NCBI GenBank assembly: GCA_964404895.1
Contig: CAYOLV010000003.1
Coordinates: 62,001 to 126,000, forward strand
Direction of reading: 5' to 3'
Source of the DNA: JBGSUZ01 sp964404895
GTDB taxonomy: Bacteria; Bacillota; Clostridia; Peptostreptococcales; Acidaminobacteraceae
Length of the DNA stretch: 64,000 nt
The notes under the pieces were generated by a model that saw only the letters and a list, made by a program, of their open reading frames with translations, searched no databases and was not told the DNA's origin. This document shows positions 1-9,500 of the stretch, one piece after another. The position numbers were made by a program, and so were the translations under genes. Each line of letters opens with the position of its first letter. Position 1 is the first letter of the stretch.

Positions 1-2500
1 CGTATTGAGTGTCTGGATTTAGCGAGCCCCGTATGCAGAAATTGCTTTCTCCATTGTTGATGACGTGCCCGCCGTTGTAACTGATTTCGTACCTCAACGC
101 GTTCAGTACAGGTTCCCATGTGAGAATAATAGAGTCGTCTGTACTGGACACTGAATATTTAGCCTCATTGAGTGTGGCTGGAAGTGGATTTCTAGTGGTT
201 TTTAAAATAACTCGCTCCGACCACTGACTGTAACCTTCTGAGTTCATATTTCTCACTCTGTAAATATGACGGCTATTTGGTGGTAGATTGGTATGTTTAA
301 AACTCAATTCTTTCCCGACGCTATAAACTTCACCATCGGCTTCAACTTGATAACCCGTTGCCTCTGGTGTAGCTTCCCATTTCAGGGTGATGGCGTAGTT
401 GTCCAACTCGCTTGCACTTGTTAATACTTTTGGCGCCATTGATCCTTTTTTCTTTGTGGTGAAATAATCTTTGAAAGCTTCACTTTCACCGAAACTGTAG
501 CGTACAACAATTTCGATGGTGTAATTAGTATTGGGCTGAAGCTTATCAATACTCACGCTTGTTTTATTGGTAGGAAATTCGTTTACTACAGTTGTGCCAC
601 TCAATAATTTAAGGTTGTAACTGACGGCGTCTTTTAATGGCTGCCAAGATACCGTTGCATCACTTTCCCCTATTGAAATTTCTGCAGCTGCCAGTTTTAC
701 AGGTTTGTATTCGGTGACATTGGTTTGTACTGGCGTGGAGGCCGCTGTAAGTACCTTCTCGGTATTTCTAGCATATGCTCGAACGGTGTAGCTTTTGCTT
801 GGATCTAACAAAGCATCCATTGCTGTTATTTTTTTATTTCCAAGGGATTGCCAATTAGTTGCTGCATTAGGTGCAATCAATCTGCCTTGGCTGTCTACAT
901 CTTTTTCAACCCCTGTTGAATCTGTAACGACGATTCTATATTCTGTCTGGGGTGGATTATTGTCTGTTATATCAATTATAATTTGCTTTTCCTTGGTCAT
1001 TTCCACTTTTAGTTCTGGGACTGTTGCCAATGTATATTTTTCTTTTGTATATTCACTGATAAGGTCTCTATTGTTTTTTGCTCTGGCAGTAATGGTATAT
1101 AAAGTGTTGGGCTGAAGATCTACCAAGTTCATTTGGTAATTATTGCCTGAATTAGGAGCTGACCACGGTTGGTTTGAAAAACTTGTCCCAGACTGTTTGA
1201 CTTCAATACTATAAGGCGCAGCGTGGAGCGGATAAGGTGACAGGTCTCCTGCTGCGGTGAAACTTAGCTGATTGTTTGTGGCGGATATGTTAATGATGTT
1301 GACTTTGTTTGCTGCTATTTTTTCAACATTCAAGACTTTTATGACTGATTTATAGTCGGCACTATCCTGTGCCCATATTTTGAGCTTGTACATACCGACA
1401 GGAACGTCTTCGCCAAGGAGAATCTCAAATCGAAATGGCTGATCTGCTGCAGTAGGAACTACTTTAGGTGCGACAATACCCGATTTAATCACATTCCCTA
1501 CAGCACTTTCTAAGCTGTATTGAACGCCTACAGTTTGAAATTTTTCTAAATCGTTGAAAGTACCACTAATAGGCATAGTCGCAGTTCTATAGTGGATGAC
1601 ATTTTCCGCTTCTTTCAAATTAAGTGTTGGGTCATTAAATTTTCTTTCGACGTTTAGGACTTTCACGACAGATTTATAACCTATGTTGTCTTGCGCCCAC
1701 ACATACAGTTTATAAGTGCCAAGTGGAACATCCATCAACTGTACATTAAATTGAAAGGGCTGATCAGCTAAATTAGTAACTCTATCCGATGCTGCCATTC
1801 CCGATTTAATAACATTCCCACCAGATCCTTCTAAACTATACCGAACCCCGACCGTTTGAGTTGCGTCGTAATCGTTGAAAGTTCCACTAATAGGCATATT
1901 CGCTGAATCAGTATAAGTCACGTTCTCCGTTTGAGTTAAATTAAGGGTTGGGGCATTGTAGATCGCTTCTTTTTTGACATAATAATAAGCGCCGTATATC
2001 CCGTCAGTGGGGTATGTGGTTTCTAGGGCATATATGTCGTCTACTTTTGTAAGCGGGGTTCCTTGATTGAAATCGGCAATGAAATAATTATAGTATTCAG
2101 TATAATAATGTTTTGGTCTTCTTGCCTCCTCATCAGGGCAATAATCAACAAGACGATACACTTCATAAACTCCAGTTCCACTAGCTTTGTATAATTTTCC
2201 TCCGTTAGCCTGCAGTGCTATCTCCGCAAGATAAAATGTACTTCCCTCAACCTGGTCAACACCTACCATAACATTTCCTTCTCTCTTAAAGCTTTTATAG
2301 AAAGGAGGCGTAAAAGTACCTGAGGTTTGGGTTTGAAATATTAACTTATAATCCAAATAATTATACCTTTCATATCTATAATACTTAGCATATCCCCCAT
2401 CCGCAGCATAAGACCGCTCAATGGGTTGAGGCAAGATTGGAATCAGCATGATCACCATCAATACTATTGCAATCATTTTGTTTTTGAGTATCCTTCTCAA
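1..2500 (-). CDS. Large secreted multidomain protein with FN3-like repeats (5' part only, runs off the left edge)
   Basis: An uninterrupted minus-strand reading frame runs from about 2500 to the window edge, so only the N-terminal ~833 residues are present. The best start is TTG at 2500, nine bases after a GGAG; no ATG is equally well placed. The N-terminus is basic (RRILKNK), then hydrophobic (MIAIVLMVIMLIPILP), with a likely signal cleavage at SYA/ADG. A ~150-residue unique region rich in Tyr is followed by two tandem ~105-residue repeats sharing MPISGTFND, GNVIKSG and YKLxxWAQD. After these come at least four fibronectin-III-like units with the LQPNTxYTI and LNPDTQY signatures. It is probably exported and attached to, or released from, the surface; the anchor would lie outside the window. 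The function is unknown, and adhesin or polysaccharide-binding roles are guesses. Confidence 0.8.
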   Translation of the reverse strand, partial: MRRILKNKMIAIVLMVIMLIPILPQPIERSYAADGGYAKYYRYERYNYLDYKLIFQTQTSGTFTPPFYKSFKREGNVMVGVDQVEGSTFYLAEIALQANGGKLYKASGTGVYEVYRLVDYCPDEEARRPKHYYTEYYNYFIADFNQGTPLTKVDDIYALETTYPTDGIYGAYYYVKKEAIYNAPTLNLTQTENVTYTDSANMPISGTFNDYDATQTVGVRYSLEGSGGNVIKSGMAASDRVTNLADQPFQFNVQLMDVPLGTYKLYVWAQDNIGYKSVVKVLNVERKFNDPTLNLKEAENVIHYRTATMPISGTFNDLEKFQTVGVQYSLESAVGNVIKSGIVAPKVVPTAADQPFRFEILLGEDVPVGMYKLKIWAQDSADYKSVIKVLNVEKIAANKVNIINISATNNQLSFTAAGDLSPYPLHAAPYSIEVKQSGTSFSNQPWSAPNSGNNYQMNLVDLQPNTLYTITARAKNNRDLISEYTKEKYTLATVPELKVEMTKEKQIIIDITDNNPPQTEYRIVVTDSTGVEKDVDSQGRLIAPNAATNWQSLGNKKITAMDALLDPSKSYTVRAYARNTEKVLTAASTPVQTNVTEYKPVKLAAAEISIGESDATVSWQPLKDAVSYNLKLLSGTTVVNEFPTNKTSVSIDKLQPNTNYTIEIVVRYSFGESEAFKDYFTTKKKGSMAPKVLTSASELDNYAITLKWEATPEATGYQVEADGEVYSVGKELSFKHTNLPPNSRHIYRVRNMNSEGYSQWSERVILKTTRNPLPATLNEAKYSVSSTDDSIILTWEPVLNALRYEISYNGGHVINNGESNFCIRGSLNPDTQY

Positions 2501-2739
2501 AACGTCACACTCCTTTTCAAATTGTTTTATATATAACAGCGTTGCGCTGTTATGGTTGAAATTATATGCAGCTATTATTTAATGGAAATAGGCCTAAATA
2601 TTGTCTTTAATTCCATTAAAGTAATTTGTTGCATAATATGTAATTAAACCTATTTTTGGTTTAATCTTGAACCCTTGTATATAATATTTATTTTACAACC
2701 TTCTGTCAAATAGAATCTCCAAATAGAAACCACACAACA
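2501..2739 (-). promoter_or_regulatory. Upstream region and structured leader of the FN3 protein gene
   Basis: No gene is seen here. On the minus strand this is the upstream region of the TTG-started surface protein. Two clear inverted repeats lie close to the start: ATAACAGCG/CGCTGTTAT with a 3-base loop (2533-2553), and TTTAATGGAA/TTCCATTAAA (2578-2587 with 2611-2620). Neither is followed by a U-run, so they look like leader structures or operator palindromes rather than terminators. I could not identify a convincing -35/-10 pair. Confidence 0.4.
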
Positions 2740-2783
2740 AAATAGGCATAAAGAGAAAATATAAATTCTCTTTACGCCTATTT
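2740..2783 (-). terminator. Intrinsic terminator of the chemoreceptor gene
   Basis: An 18-bp stem (2740-2757 with 2766-2783) has an 8-base loop. Its only imperfection is a G-U pair on the minus strand. A U-rich tail (TTTTGTTG) follows in the minus direction. It lies 48 bases past the stop of the chemoreceptor gene. Confidence 0.8.
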
Positions 2784-2830
2784 AAAACTTCGATAACCTA
2801 ATCCAAATGAGGGTTTAATACTTTAATCCC

Positions 2831-4549
2831 TTACATTTTAAATTTTGAAACCAAATGATGGAGTTCTTGAGCTAACTCAGATAAGCTCTCACTGGAATTA
2901 GCAATTTCGTCCATTGAACTTGTTTGCTCTTCAATTGAAGCGGATGCTTCTTCTGAACCTGCCGCATTTTCTTGGGCTACCGCTGATAAACTTTGAATCG
3001 TATCTAGCACTTCATTTTTCTTATTTTCCATAATTAGCGCTGTTTTATTTATAACACCAGCCGCTTCCGTAGAGTTGCCAATGGCTTCTGAAATTTCCTT
3101 ATATTTTTCTTCAGTATGCATGACGTGAACGTTCTGTTCTTCTAGAATTTTTCTAACCAGCAACATCGTCTCCACAGCATCTTTGGAGTCATTTTGGAGG
3201 CTATGTACCATATCATCTATGATTCGAATAGATTCAGTAGATTGTTCTGCCAGCTTCCGAATTTCATCTGCTACAACTGAAAATCCTCTTCCATTTTCTC
3301 CAGCACGTGCCGCTTCAATGGATGCGTTGAGCGCCAATAAATTTGTTTGCTGAGCAATTGAACTGATTAATGAACTTGCCTCGCTTATTCGATTTGAACT
3401 TTCATCTGTCTTCATAATGCTTTCATGAATACTTTTAGTGGCTTCTCCACTTTCATTGGTTTTTCTTGAGAGCAGGTCAATAACTTGAAGACCTTCTTTT
3501 ACCAAAAGATTTACCTTGCTGGTCGATTGGGTTAAAACGTTGATATTATTTTTATCTTCTTCAATTAAGTTGCCTAGCTCCATTAACTTGTTTGACCCTT
3601 CTGTGGTACTGATGGCTTGTTCTGTAGCCCCTTTTGCAATTTCGTCTATTGCTTTTGACACTTCATTTGAAGCCGATGCAGCTTGTTGGGAAGTCGCTGT
3701 CAATTCTTCTGAAGATGCAGCCACCTGCTCGGAAGTATCGCTTATGGACTGAATAAGGCTTCTCAAATTTTCTTCAATCTTTTGCACCATTCTGGCTAAG
3801 TCGCCAACTTCGTCTTTGCGTTTTAAATAAACCTGAGGCATATCGTTTTCAATGTTGTAATCTGCAACTTCTCCAATATGTTTTATTGCAACACCTATAG
3901 GTTTTGTAATAGCTCGAGCTATAAATACAGTGACAACCATCCCAAAGATGAGGGCACCGATCATAAATCCTATAAATAGAACTATTGTTTTTTTATACTG
4001 GGAATCATTTTCCATTTTTAGAGTTTCTGCTTTTTTGATGTTGTACTCAGACAATTCCACTAATCCTTTAAGAAAAGCCTCTGCAGAATCGTTTACTGGC
4101 GCAAAAGCTTTGAATGATTCCGCCTGTTTGCCCTGCATAGCAAGATCTATTACAACTTTTCGCCCTTCTCTATAACTCGCTAAATTCTTATCGATCTCTT
4201 CCATGATTTTTAACTCAGTTGCGTCTTGAGTGCCCAAAGCCTTAAATTTTTCATAGTTAGCGTTAAAATCTTCAGCTCTAGCACTAATTTTTTCATTGGC
4301 TTGATTTTGGCCTTCAGGGTCACCTGTTAATAAAATCATTCTAAATAATTCACTTAGAACTGCTCTAGCGTGAGCCCGATTTTCTTCAAGGTATTTCACA
4401 GACATGAGTTGCTTGCTATACATGAAGTCTAGATTTTTGTTTGACTTTGATAAATCATTTATACCAAGTCCTCCAATGGCCACAATTAGAATAATCATTG
4501 AAATGGCCATCACTTCAATTTTTCTTCTGATCTTTAGGTTGTTAAACAT
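2831..4549 (-). CDS. Methyl-accepting chemotaxis protein (four-helix-bundle sensor, HAMP)
   Basis: A 572-residue chemoreceptor. TM1 is at about residues 13-30, followed by a periplasmic-type four-helix bundle (about 31-185, 4HB_MCP-like), TM2 at about 190-212 and a HAMP domain. The long cytoplasmic coiled coil carries the hallmark hairpin tip with IAQQTNLLALNASIEAARAG and NGRGFSVVADEIRKLAEQS. The C-terminus (HHLVSKFKM) has no CheR-tethering pentapeptide. The start is supported by GAAGGAG 11 bases upstream. It stands alone with its own terminator. The ligand cannot be predicted. It shares its architecture with the second chemoreceptor at 27.4 kb and may be a paralogue. Confidence 0.93.
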   Translation of the reverse strand: MFNNLKIRRKIEVMAISMIILIVAIGGLGINDLSKSNKNLDFMYSKQLMSVKYLEENRAHARAVLSELFRMILLTGDPEGQNQANEKISARAEDFNANYEKFKALGTQDATELKIMEEIDKNLASYREGRKVVIDLAMQGKQAESFKAFAPVNDSAEAFLKGLVELSEYNIKKAETLKMENDSQYKKTIVLFIGFMIGALIFGMVVTVFIARAITKPIGVAIKHIGEVADYNIENDMPQVYLKRKDEVGDLARMVQKIEENLRSLIQSISDTSEQVAASSEELTATSQQAASASNEVSKAIDEIAKGATEQAISTTEGSNKLMELGNLIEEDKNNINVLTQSTSKVNLLVKEGLQVIDLLSRKTNESGEATKSIHESIMKTDESSNRISEASSLISSIAQQTNLLALNASIEAARAGENGRGFSVVADEIRKLAEQSTESIRIIDDMVHSLQNDSKDAVETMLLVRKILEEQNVHVMHTEEKYKEISEAIGNSTEAAGVINKTALIMENKKNEVLDTIQSLSAVAQENAAGSEEASASIEEQTSSMDEIANSSESLSELAQELHHLVSKFKM

Positions 4550-4693
4550 GCTGACAGCTCCTTCTTTTTAAGCCTGCTCGAATTGAATCCATTCTGATTT
4601 CGAGCCACTTTTGAATAACTCTAAGCTATCAAAAACAAACCTATGCCACCAGTGTCATCTGTCACCGTTTATTATTACTTATTATGTATTTTA

Positions 4694-5335
4694 CTAATTT
4701 TCCAATTTAATAGCTGCCACAGCCAATTGAGTCCTATTTTTTACACTGTATTTTGAAATCAACTCTGTAACAATATTCCTTGCTCGCCCAGCTGATATGC
4801 CTAAACACTCTGAAATTTCATCGTTTGTATGCCCTTCTATCACTAAACAAAGTACATCTTTTTCCCGCTTAGTTAATTCCAATGGGTCAATATTTTCTGA
4901 AACGCAGGTATTTTTCTCCTTTTGAGCCTTAACCTCATTCATGTGAAAGGCATGCTCTGCAATATATTTCTCGTTTTTATAAGCCTTCTTAATAGCCGTT
5001 TCTAGTTCCTCTACGTTTAAATCTTTCAAAACATAACCATCTGCTCCATTAATAAGTGCTTTAGTAATATGCTGTTCGCTATCTTCCACGGTTAATACTA
5101 AAATTTTAGTGCGACTATTGTATTTTTTAATTTCAAGAATCGCGTCGTACCCAGAATACACGGGCATATTTAAATCCATTAACACAACTGCAGGTTGTAA
5201 CGCCTTCGTCAGCTCAATAGCTTCCATTCCATTGGCTGCACATCCGACTACATTAATGCCTTCCATCCGATTAATCACTAAATTAAGGCTCTCTCGCAAA
5301 ATCTTCATATCGTCAACAATAAGTACATCAATCAT
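4694..5335 (-). CDS. Orphan NarL/FixJ-type response regulator
   Basis: A two-domain regulator of 213 residues. The N-terminal receiver domain has the acidic pocket (VDD at 8-9), the phospho-acceptor Asp54 in VVLMDLNMP and a conserved Lys in VLKDLN. The C-terminal LuxR-type helix-turn-helix begins LTKREKDVLCLV and continues EISECLGISAGRARNIV. The ATG at 5335 is chosen because GGAAGGGAG stands 8 bases before it; an ATG ten codons upstream lacks a site. No histidine kinase is adjacent, so its partner and target genes are unknown. The recognition helix reads GRARNIV where most relatives have TVK, so DNA specificity may differ. Confidence 0.9.
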   Translation of the reverse strand: MIDVLIVDDMKILRESLNLVINRMEGINVVGCAANGMEAIELTKALQPAVVLMDLNMPVYSGYDAILEIKKYNSRTKILVLTVEDSEQHITKALINGADGYVLKDLNVEELETAIKKAYKNEKYIAEHAFHMNEVKAQKEKNTCVSENIDPLELTKREKDVLCLVIEGHTNDEISECLGISAGRARNIVTELISKYSVKNRTQLAVAAIKLEN

Positions 5336-5490
5336 CCCTTGGACTCCCTTCCTCTCATTGTACATCTTAAAGAAAAAAACAAACTTAATACGGTAATATA
5401 CTATTCAAATGCTTTGAAGCAGGATTCTACAATTTTAGTATCAGATACTTTATCGGATAGGATAATTACCTTCTTAATAATTAATTCTAT

Positions 5491-5766
5491 TTAGTTTCCA
5501 AGAAACTGTACTCTTATGGTACATACAAAAAAAACCAGCCTGTCGATAGGGTATAGAGTAGGGTAACTCCAACGACAGGCTGGTTCTAGGTGTGATCTTT
5601 GTATTTTTTCCCATTGTACAACGAGAAGTTTTTTTGTCCATCTATCTATCTGGAAATAGCCGCTATACCGCTTATGTTTCTGGGTAGTCTTTTCAAATTT
5701 TTGACCTTCGACGTTGTATTCGTAGTTCACTGTCATTGTGTCGTTAAAGATTTCTTTTCCATACAT
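5491..5766 (-). pseudogene. Short open frame ending in the 53-bp repeat, probable gene fragment
   Basis: The frame encodes 91 residues. The first ~58 (beginning MYGKEIFNDTMTVNYEY) look protein-like, with alternating polar and aromatic residues suggesting beta strands. The rest (EPACRWSYP...YPIDRLVF) is simply the dispersed palindromic repeat read through. There is no ribosome binding site before the ATG. I take it as a truncated remnant or a chance frame. No family is recognised. Confidence 0.25.
5533..5585 (-). repeat. 53-bp dispersed palindromic repeat, copy 1 (terminator-like)
   Basis: Perfect 13-base arms AACCAGCCTGTCG and CGACAGGCTGGTT flank a 27-base loop. The loop itself contains GAGT/ACTC. 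In the minus direction the stem is followed by eight T, as in an intrinsic terminator. Copy 2 at 13584-13636 has identical arms and only two loop differences. Conservation of the loop is more than a plain terminator needs. Confidence 0.8.
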
Positions 5767-5799
5767 TAAGATTGTTACGGTTCTATTTAATCATAAAAA

Positions 5800-5823
5800 G
5801 ACGGTTAGCAAAGGATAACCGTC
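5800..5823 (-). terminator. Small hairpin with U-run
   Basis: GACGGTTA and TAACCGTC form a perfect 8-bp stem with an 8-base loop. Five T follow in the minus direction. No intact minus-strand gene lies upstream of it, so it may be a leftover from the decayed region. Confidence 0.45.
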
Positions 5824-6131
5824 AAGATAGTGATTCACTCAATAAATTAACTAGCACGTTTTATGGATACCATTTAATTCAGATTCTAATTCAAGAATTC
5901 TATTTTAATTTCCTTGAAATATACTAATCTTGGCTCCAATGACATGCCAATAATGATTAAAAGCGCGCATTGCTATTCTTTTGCAGTATTAACTATTTCT
6001 TCAACAACCCTCAGGATAATTTCATTTTCTCCACATACCCACATGTAAGATCATTAGGATACTCATTGAAGATCATGCTGAAACATTCGGAACACCCTAT
6101 AACATCTATTGATTTGTCTTTATAGATAAAG

Positions 6132-6470
6132 CTAATTATGAAATTACAGTGCACCATTTAAGAAATATACTGTCAGGACACAAGAAGCACGATGAAAGTA
6201 GTCACAAAGATGCTCAAAACCATGCACGTAAGTGTATGCAAAGCAGCTGCTAAAGTCGCTTAACAACTCAAAGAAATGAAGCTCCATCAAGTAGCCAAGA
6301 AACATGAAGATGGTATAGATGAAACACTTACATAAACGTATTTTCCAATGGAACACTGAACTAGAATCCGAACAAACAACACAATCGAGCGTCTAAACAG
6401 AATGGGTCTAGATCAAGAAGAAACAATGTAGGGTACGACTTAGTACCTTAGAAAGCATTACTTAATTTGC
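6132..6470 (+). pseudogene. Decayed IS256-family transposase (C-terminal remnant)
   Basis: Read across frames, the plus strand yields fragments in the order and spacing of an IS256-type (Mutator) transposase C-terminus. These are TVHHLRNILS, then MLKTMH, KAAAKVA, QLKEMKL, a piece resembling ETLTxYxFPMEHWxRIRTNN, then NTIERLNR and RRNNVGYDL. At least two frameshifts and several in-frame stops separate them, so no active enzyme can be made. The N-terminal half and the terminal inverted repeats are not visible. It marks an old insertion between the response regulator and the S-layer gene. Confidence 0.7.
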
Positions 6471-6495
6471 GAAAAATATTTGACGATACCCAAAA

Positions 6496-6534
6496 AAATA
6501 AATGTTAGGGTGGAATCCACCCCAACATTTATTT
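6496..6534 (-). terminator. Terminator of the SLH protein gene
   Basis: An 18-bp stem (6496-6513 with 6517-6534) has a 3-base loop and a single G-U pair. In the minus direction it ends in a run of T. It lies about 40 bases past the SLH protein stop codon. Confidence 0.85.
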
Positions 6535-6575
6535 AGAACCGCTTTAAATATCTTAAAAAATTATTAAAGCCTTAA

Positions 6576-9500
6576 TTAGTCCATAAGTTTGGAATTCTTT
6601 AATGCGTTGTAAATGATTTGAATGGCTTCAGATTGAGTGAGTTTACCTTGAGGTCTTAACGTCCCGTCAGCGTAACCATTGAAAACACCGTATTCCGAAA
6701 GGATCAGCATATCATTAGCCCACTTAGAAACTTTTGACGCATCTGTAAAAGTCTTGACAGCAGATGTGCCTTTTGTCATCTTAAGAACCTTATTTGCTCT
6801 CATCATAATAACAGCCATTTCTTCACGAGTGATGGTACTGTCTGGGAAGAACTTATTGCCACTTCCAGTCACAAGCCCTAACTGTTTAGCAACTTCAACA
6901 TAACTAGCATTTTCTTTTACATCTACAAATGATGATTTAGTCGAGTTATCAATATTGACACCTAAAGCTTTAACTAACATTGTAATAAATTCAATTCTAG
7001 TAATATTCTTATTGGTTTCAAACATTTTGGCGTCAATGATTTCTTTTGAAATAAATACATTTACAACATCTTTATTCCAAGCAGCAGGCGCTGAATTTGC
7101 ATTGCATTCCTTAGCAATAACGCCATACGTTGAGTTTGAGAGAGAATTTAATCTCGCATAAGTTTTCCCATCTTTTTGTATCACTGTTGTAGGAACTTGT
7201 CTGTATGAACCATCTTCATTAAACAAAACGCCAACAATAGCCTTACCTGGAATAGGTGTTACTTCAAATTCTCTTGTTACGTACTCAGTAAACTTGTCCA
7301 TTTCAATCCTTTTCTTTGAACCATCGTTTAATGTAACATTAGCAACTACATTGAACTCAACAACCGGACTGATTAACTGTACCTTTGCTGTTTTTAGCAA
7401 TGTTGTAAATGTTGCAGGTGCAGGCGTAACCAGTACTGCAACTTCAACCGATTTGATATTGCCAGCAGAGATATTAGATGCTTGAGCAATAGCTTCAGTC
7501 GACACTTGTGATGTTGGAAGCGTGTAAGTTGTCCCAACTGCAGATACTGAGACAGCTTTTGTAGATTCTAATTGTGTAGTTGGAATTGTAGCGGTAAGTA
7601 CATTTCCAACTAATACAGGTTTTACATCAACAACTGGAACAACAGGTTTTATTGTAGATGTGTTTGCAGGTGGTGTAACTGGAGGAGCTATAGCACTGCC
7701 ACCACCGCCACCTCCTCCTGCAGGAAATGCAGGTGGGGCTATAGGCACGTTAAAGTTCACCGATACTAAATCTGTTGAGTCGCCAGAATTGTCTACACCA
7801 ACCGCATATAGCGTGTAATTACCAGCTGTCACTGATGGAGAAGATACGTTTGCAATAGCAACGTTGTCAGCGCCAGTTGTAGCCGGTGTTGACATAGCAA
7901 GCACTTCTGCTTTGCTAGGTGCTGGCGCAGAAGCTATTTTATAAAGGTAGTACACTTTACTGTAATGATTCAATTGAAATACATACATTTGTGATTTAGC
8001 ATATGATGTGACTTTTGGTGTATCATTGATAAATGATATAGGATAAGCGCCTGATCCCACTGTGAAAGCTTTTGAAAATACTTGTGATAGTGCTCCATAC
8101 GAATCCTTTAAGACAAAATTAATTCTGTGAGTGCCATTTCGGATTCCATAAAACTTGAGATCTTTTGATAGATTAGTTTCATCATCTGTAGAGGGATGTC
8201 CTTTTAAAATAACATCTTCTTTTGATGGGACTGCATCACCATCTGACAGGTAATAGTAGAATGCAGACTTATTTTTAGGAACATACGACACAGTTATTTC
8301 GTTAGAAATAACATTGGATTCAACTTTGACATTAATGGACTCTAAAGCGTTTTCTGTTTTATTATCATCTTTTGTTTTATTATCATTATCGTCTTTTGTT
8401 TTATAATCATTATCCACGAGTGTAAAATGCATGTTATTCAAAGCCTGTATATTGTCCAAATACTTTTTATTTTCCCCTGTTCCAACAACTAATTGTGAAC
8501 TTGAATCAGAAGTAGAATCAGTCAAGAAAGCTGTAACAGGTTTTGCAAATGCATTTGAATTGAAAGACAAAGTTACATAAATAGGGTCTACTTGCTCAAT
8601 TGCTTTAAAGTTTAAAACGGTTTCAGATGATGTATTCAGTGAAGTACCATCATTGTAATCAATCTTGCCAATGGTTACATTACTGTCTTTTGTTTTTGCT
8701 TCTAAAGCAAAGTAATTGAAGGTTACACCTTCTAATGAAGGAGACAACTTAAGTCCAACTGACATATCGATAACTTTTGGAATGGATACGACATATAATA
8801 TTGGTTTCCATGATGGGTGATATTCACCTTGTGAAGATAAAGATAAACCGGATGCTGTATCAGATGAGGGTCTAAAATTATTGCCCGCTGCATCTGTTAA
8901 GACGAAAGTATAATCTCTGTCAATTGAAGGAATCTCATCAGTTATTTTAAAGGATCCACTAAGTGAACCCGCTGGGATTGTGAAATCATGACCGGCATTT
9001 AATTTTTGGCCAGAATACAAACCAACAACCGTTACATGGAAAGTATAGTCAGTATTTTTGTCGGCAAATGATGGTTTTGAGACGCTGAGTGTATAATCTA
9101 GCTTCGGAAGGGATTTGGTGCAGAAACGCTCAAACCTACTAGTTTCGGGTAATCCTTTAATTTGTGAAATAACCCAATAAGGCGTATTTAGTTGAAGACT
9201 ATCGAAAGTTTTTGTATATATATTTGTATCATTAACCACAATTTCATCTTCAGCTGAGAAATTAAGCAAATCATCTCTACGAGTGCTAGCGTTGTATTGC
9301 GAATCTGTTATAATTTTCATTTGAACTGTTCCAGGTTCTGCAAGTGCAAATTGAATGGACAGTGAGTTAAGCTCATAGTCATTACTAATATGTTGTGGTT
9401 CAATTTGGAAAATATTAGATTGTCGCACATAACTATAGGAATGAATATAGAGGACTTGAGTTTTATTGCCATTGAGGTCTTCAAACATAAAATAAACGTC

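Noticed and set aside
795..1115. 106-residue plus-strand ORF
   Set aside because: It is antisense to the continuous minus-strand FN3 protein frame, which runs off the window edge and has a signal peptide and repeats.
6144..6356. 70-residue minus-strand ORF
   Set aside because: The plus strand of the same stretch reads as IS256-type transposase fragments, so this is an antisense shadow of the fossil gene.
8355..8414. Repeats considered as a CRISPR array
   Set aside because: They are adjacent in-frame coding repeats without spacers; no CRISPR array or cas gene was seen anywhere in the window.
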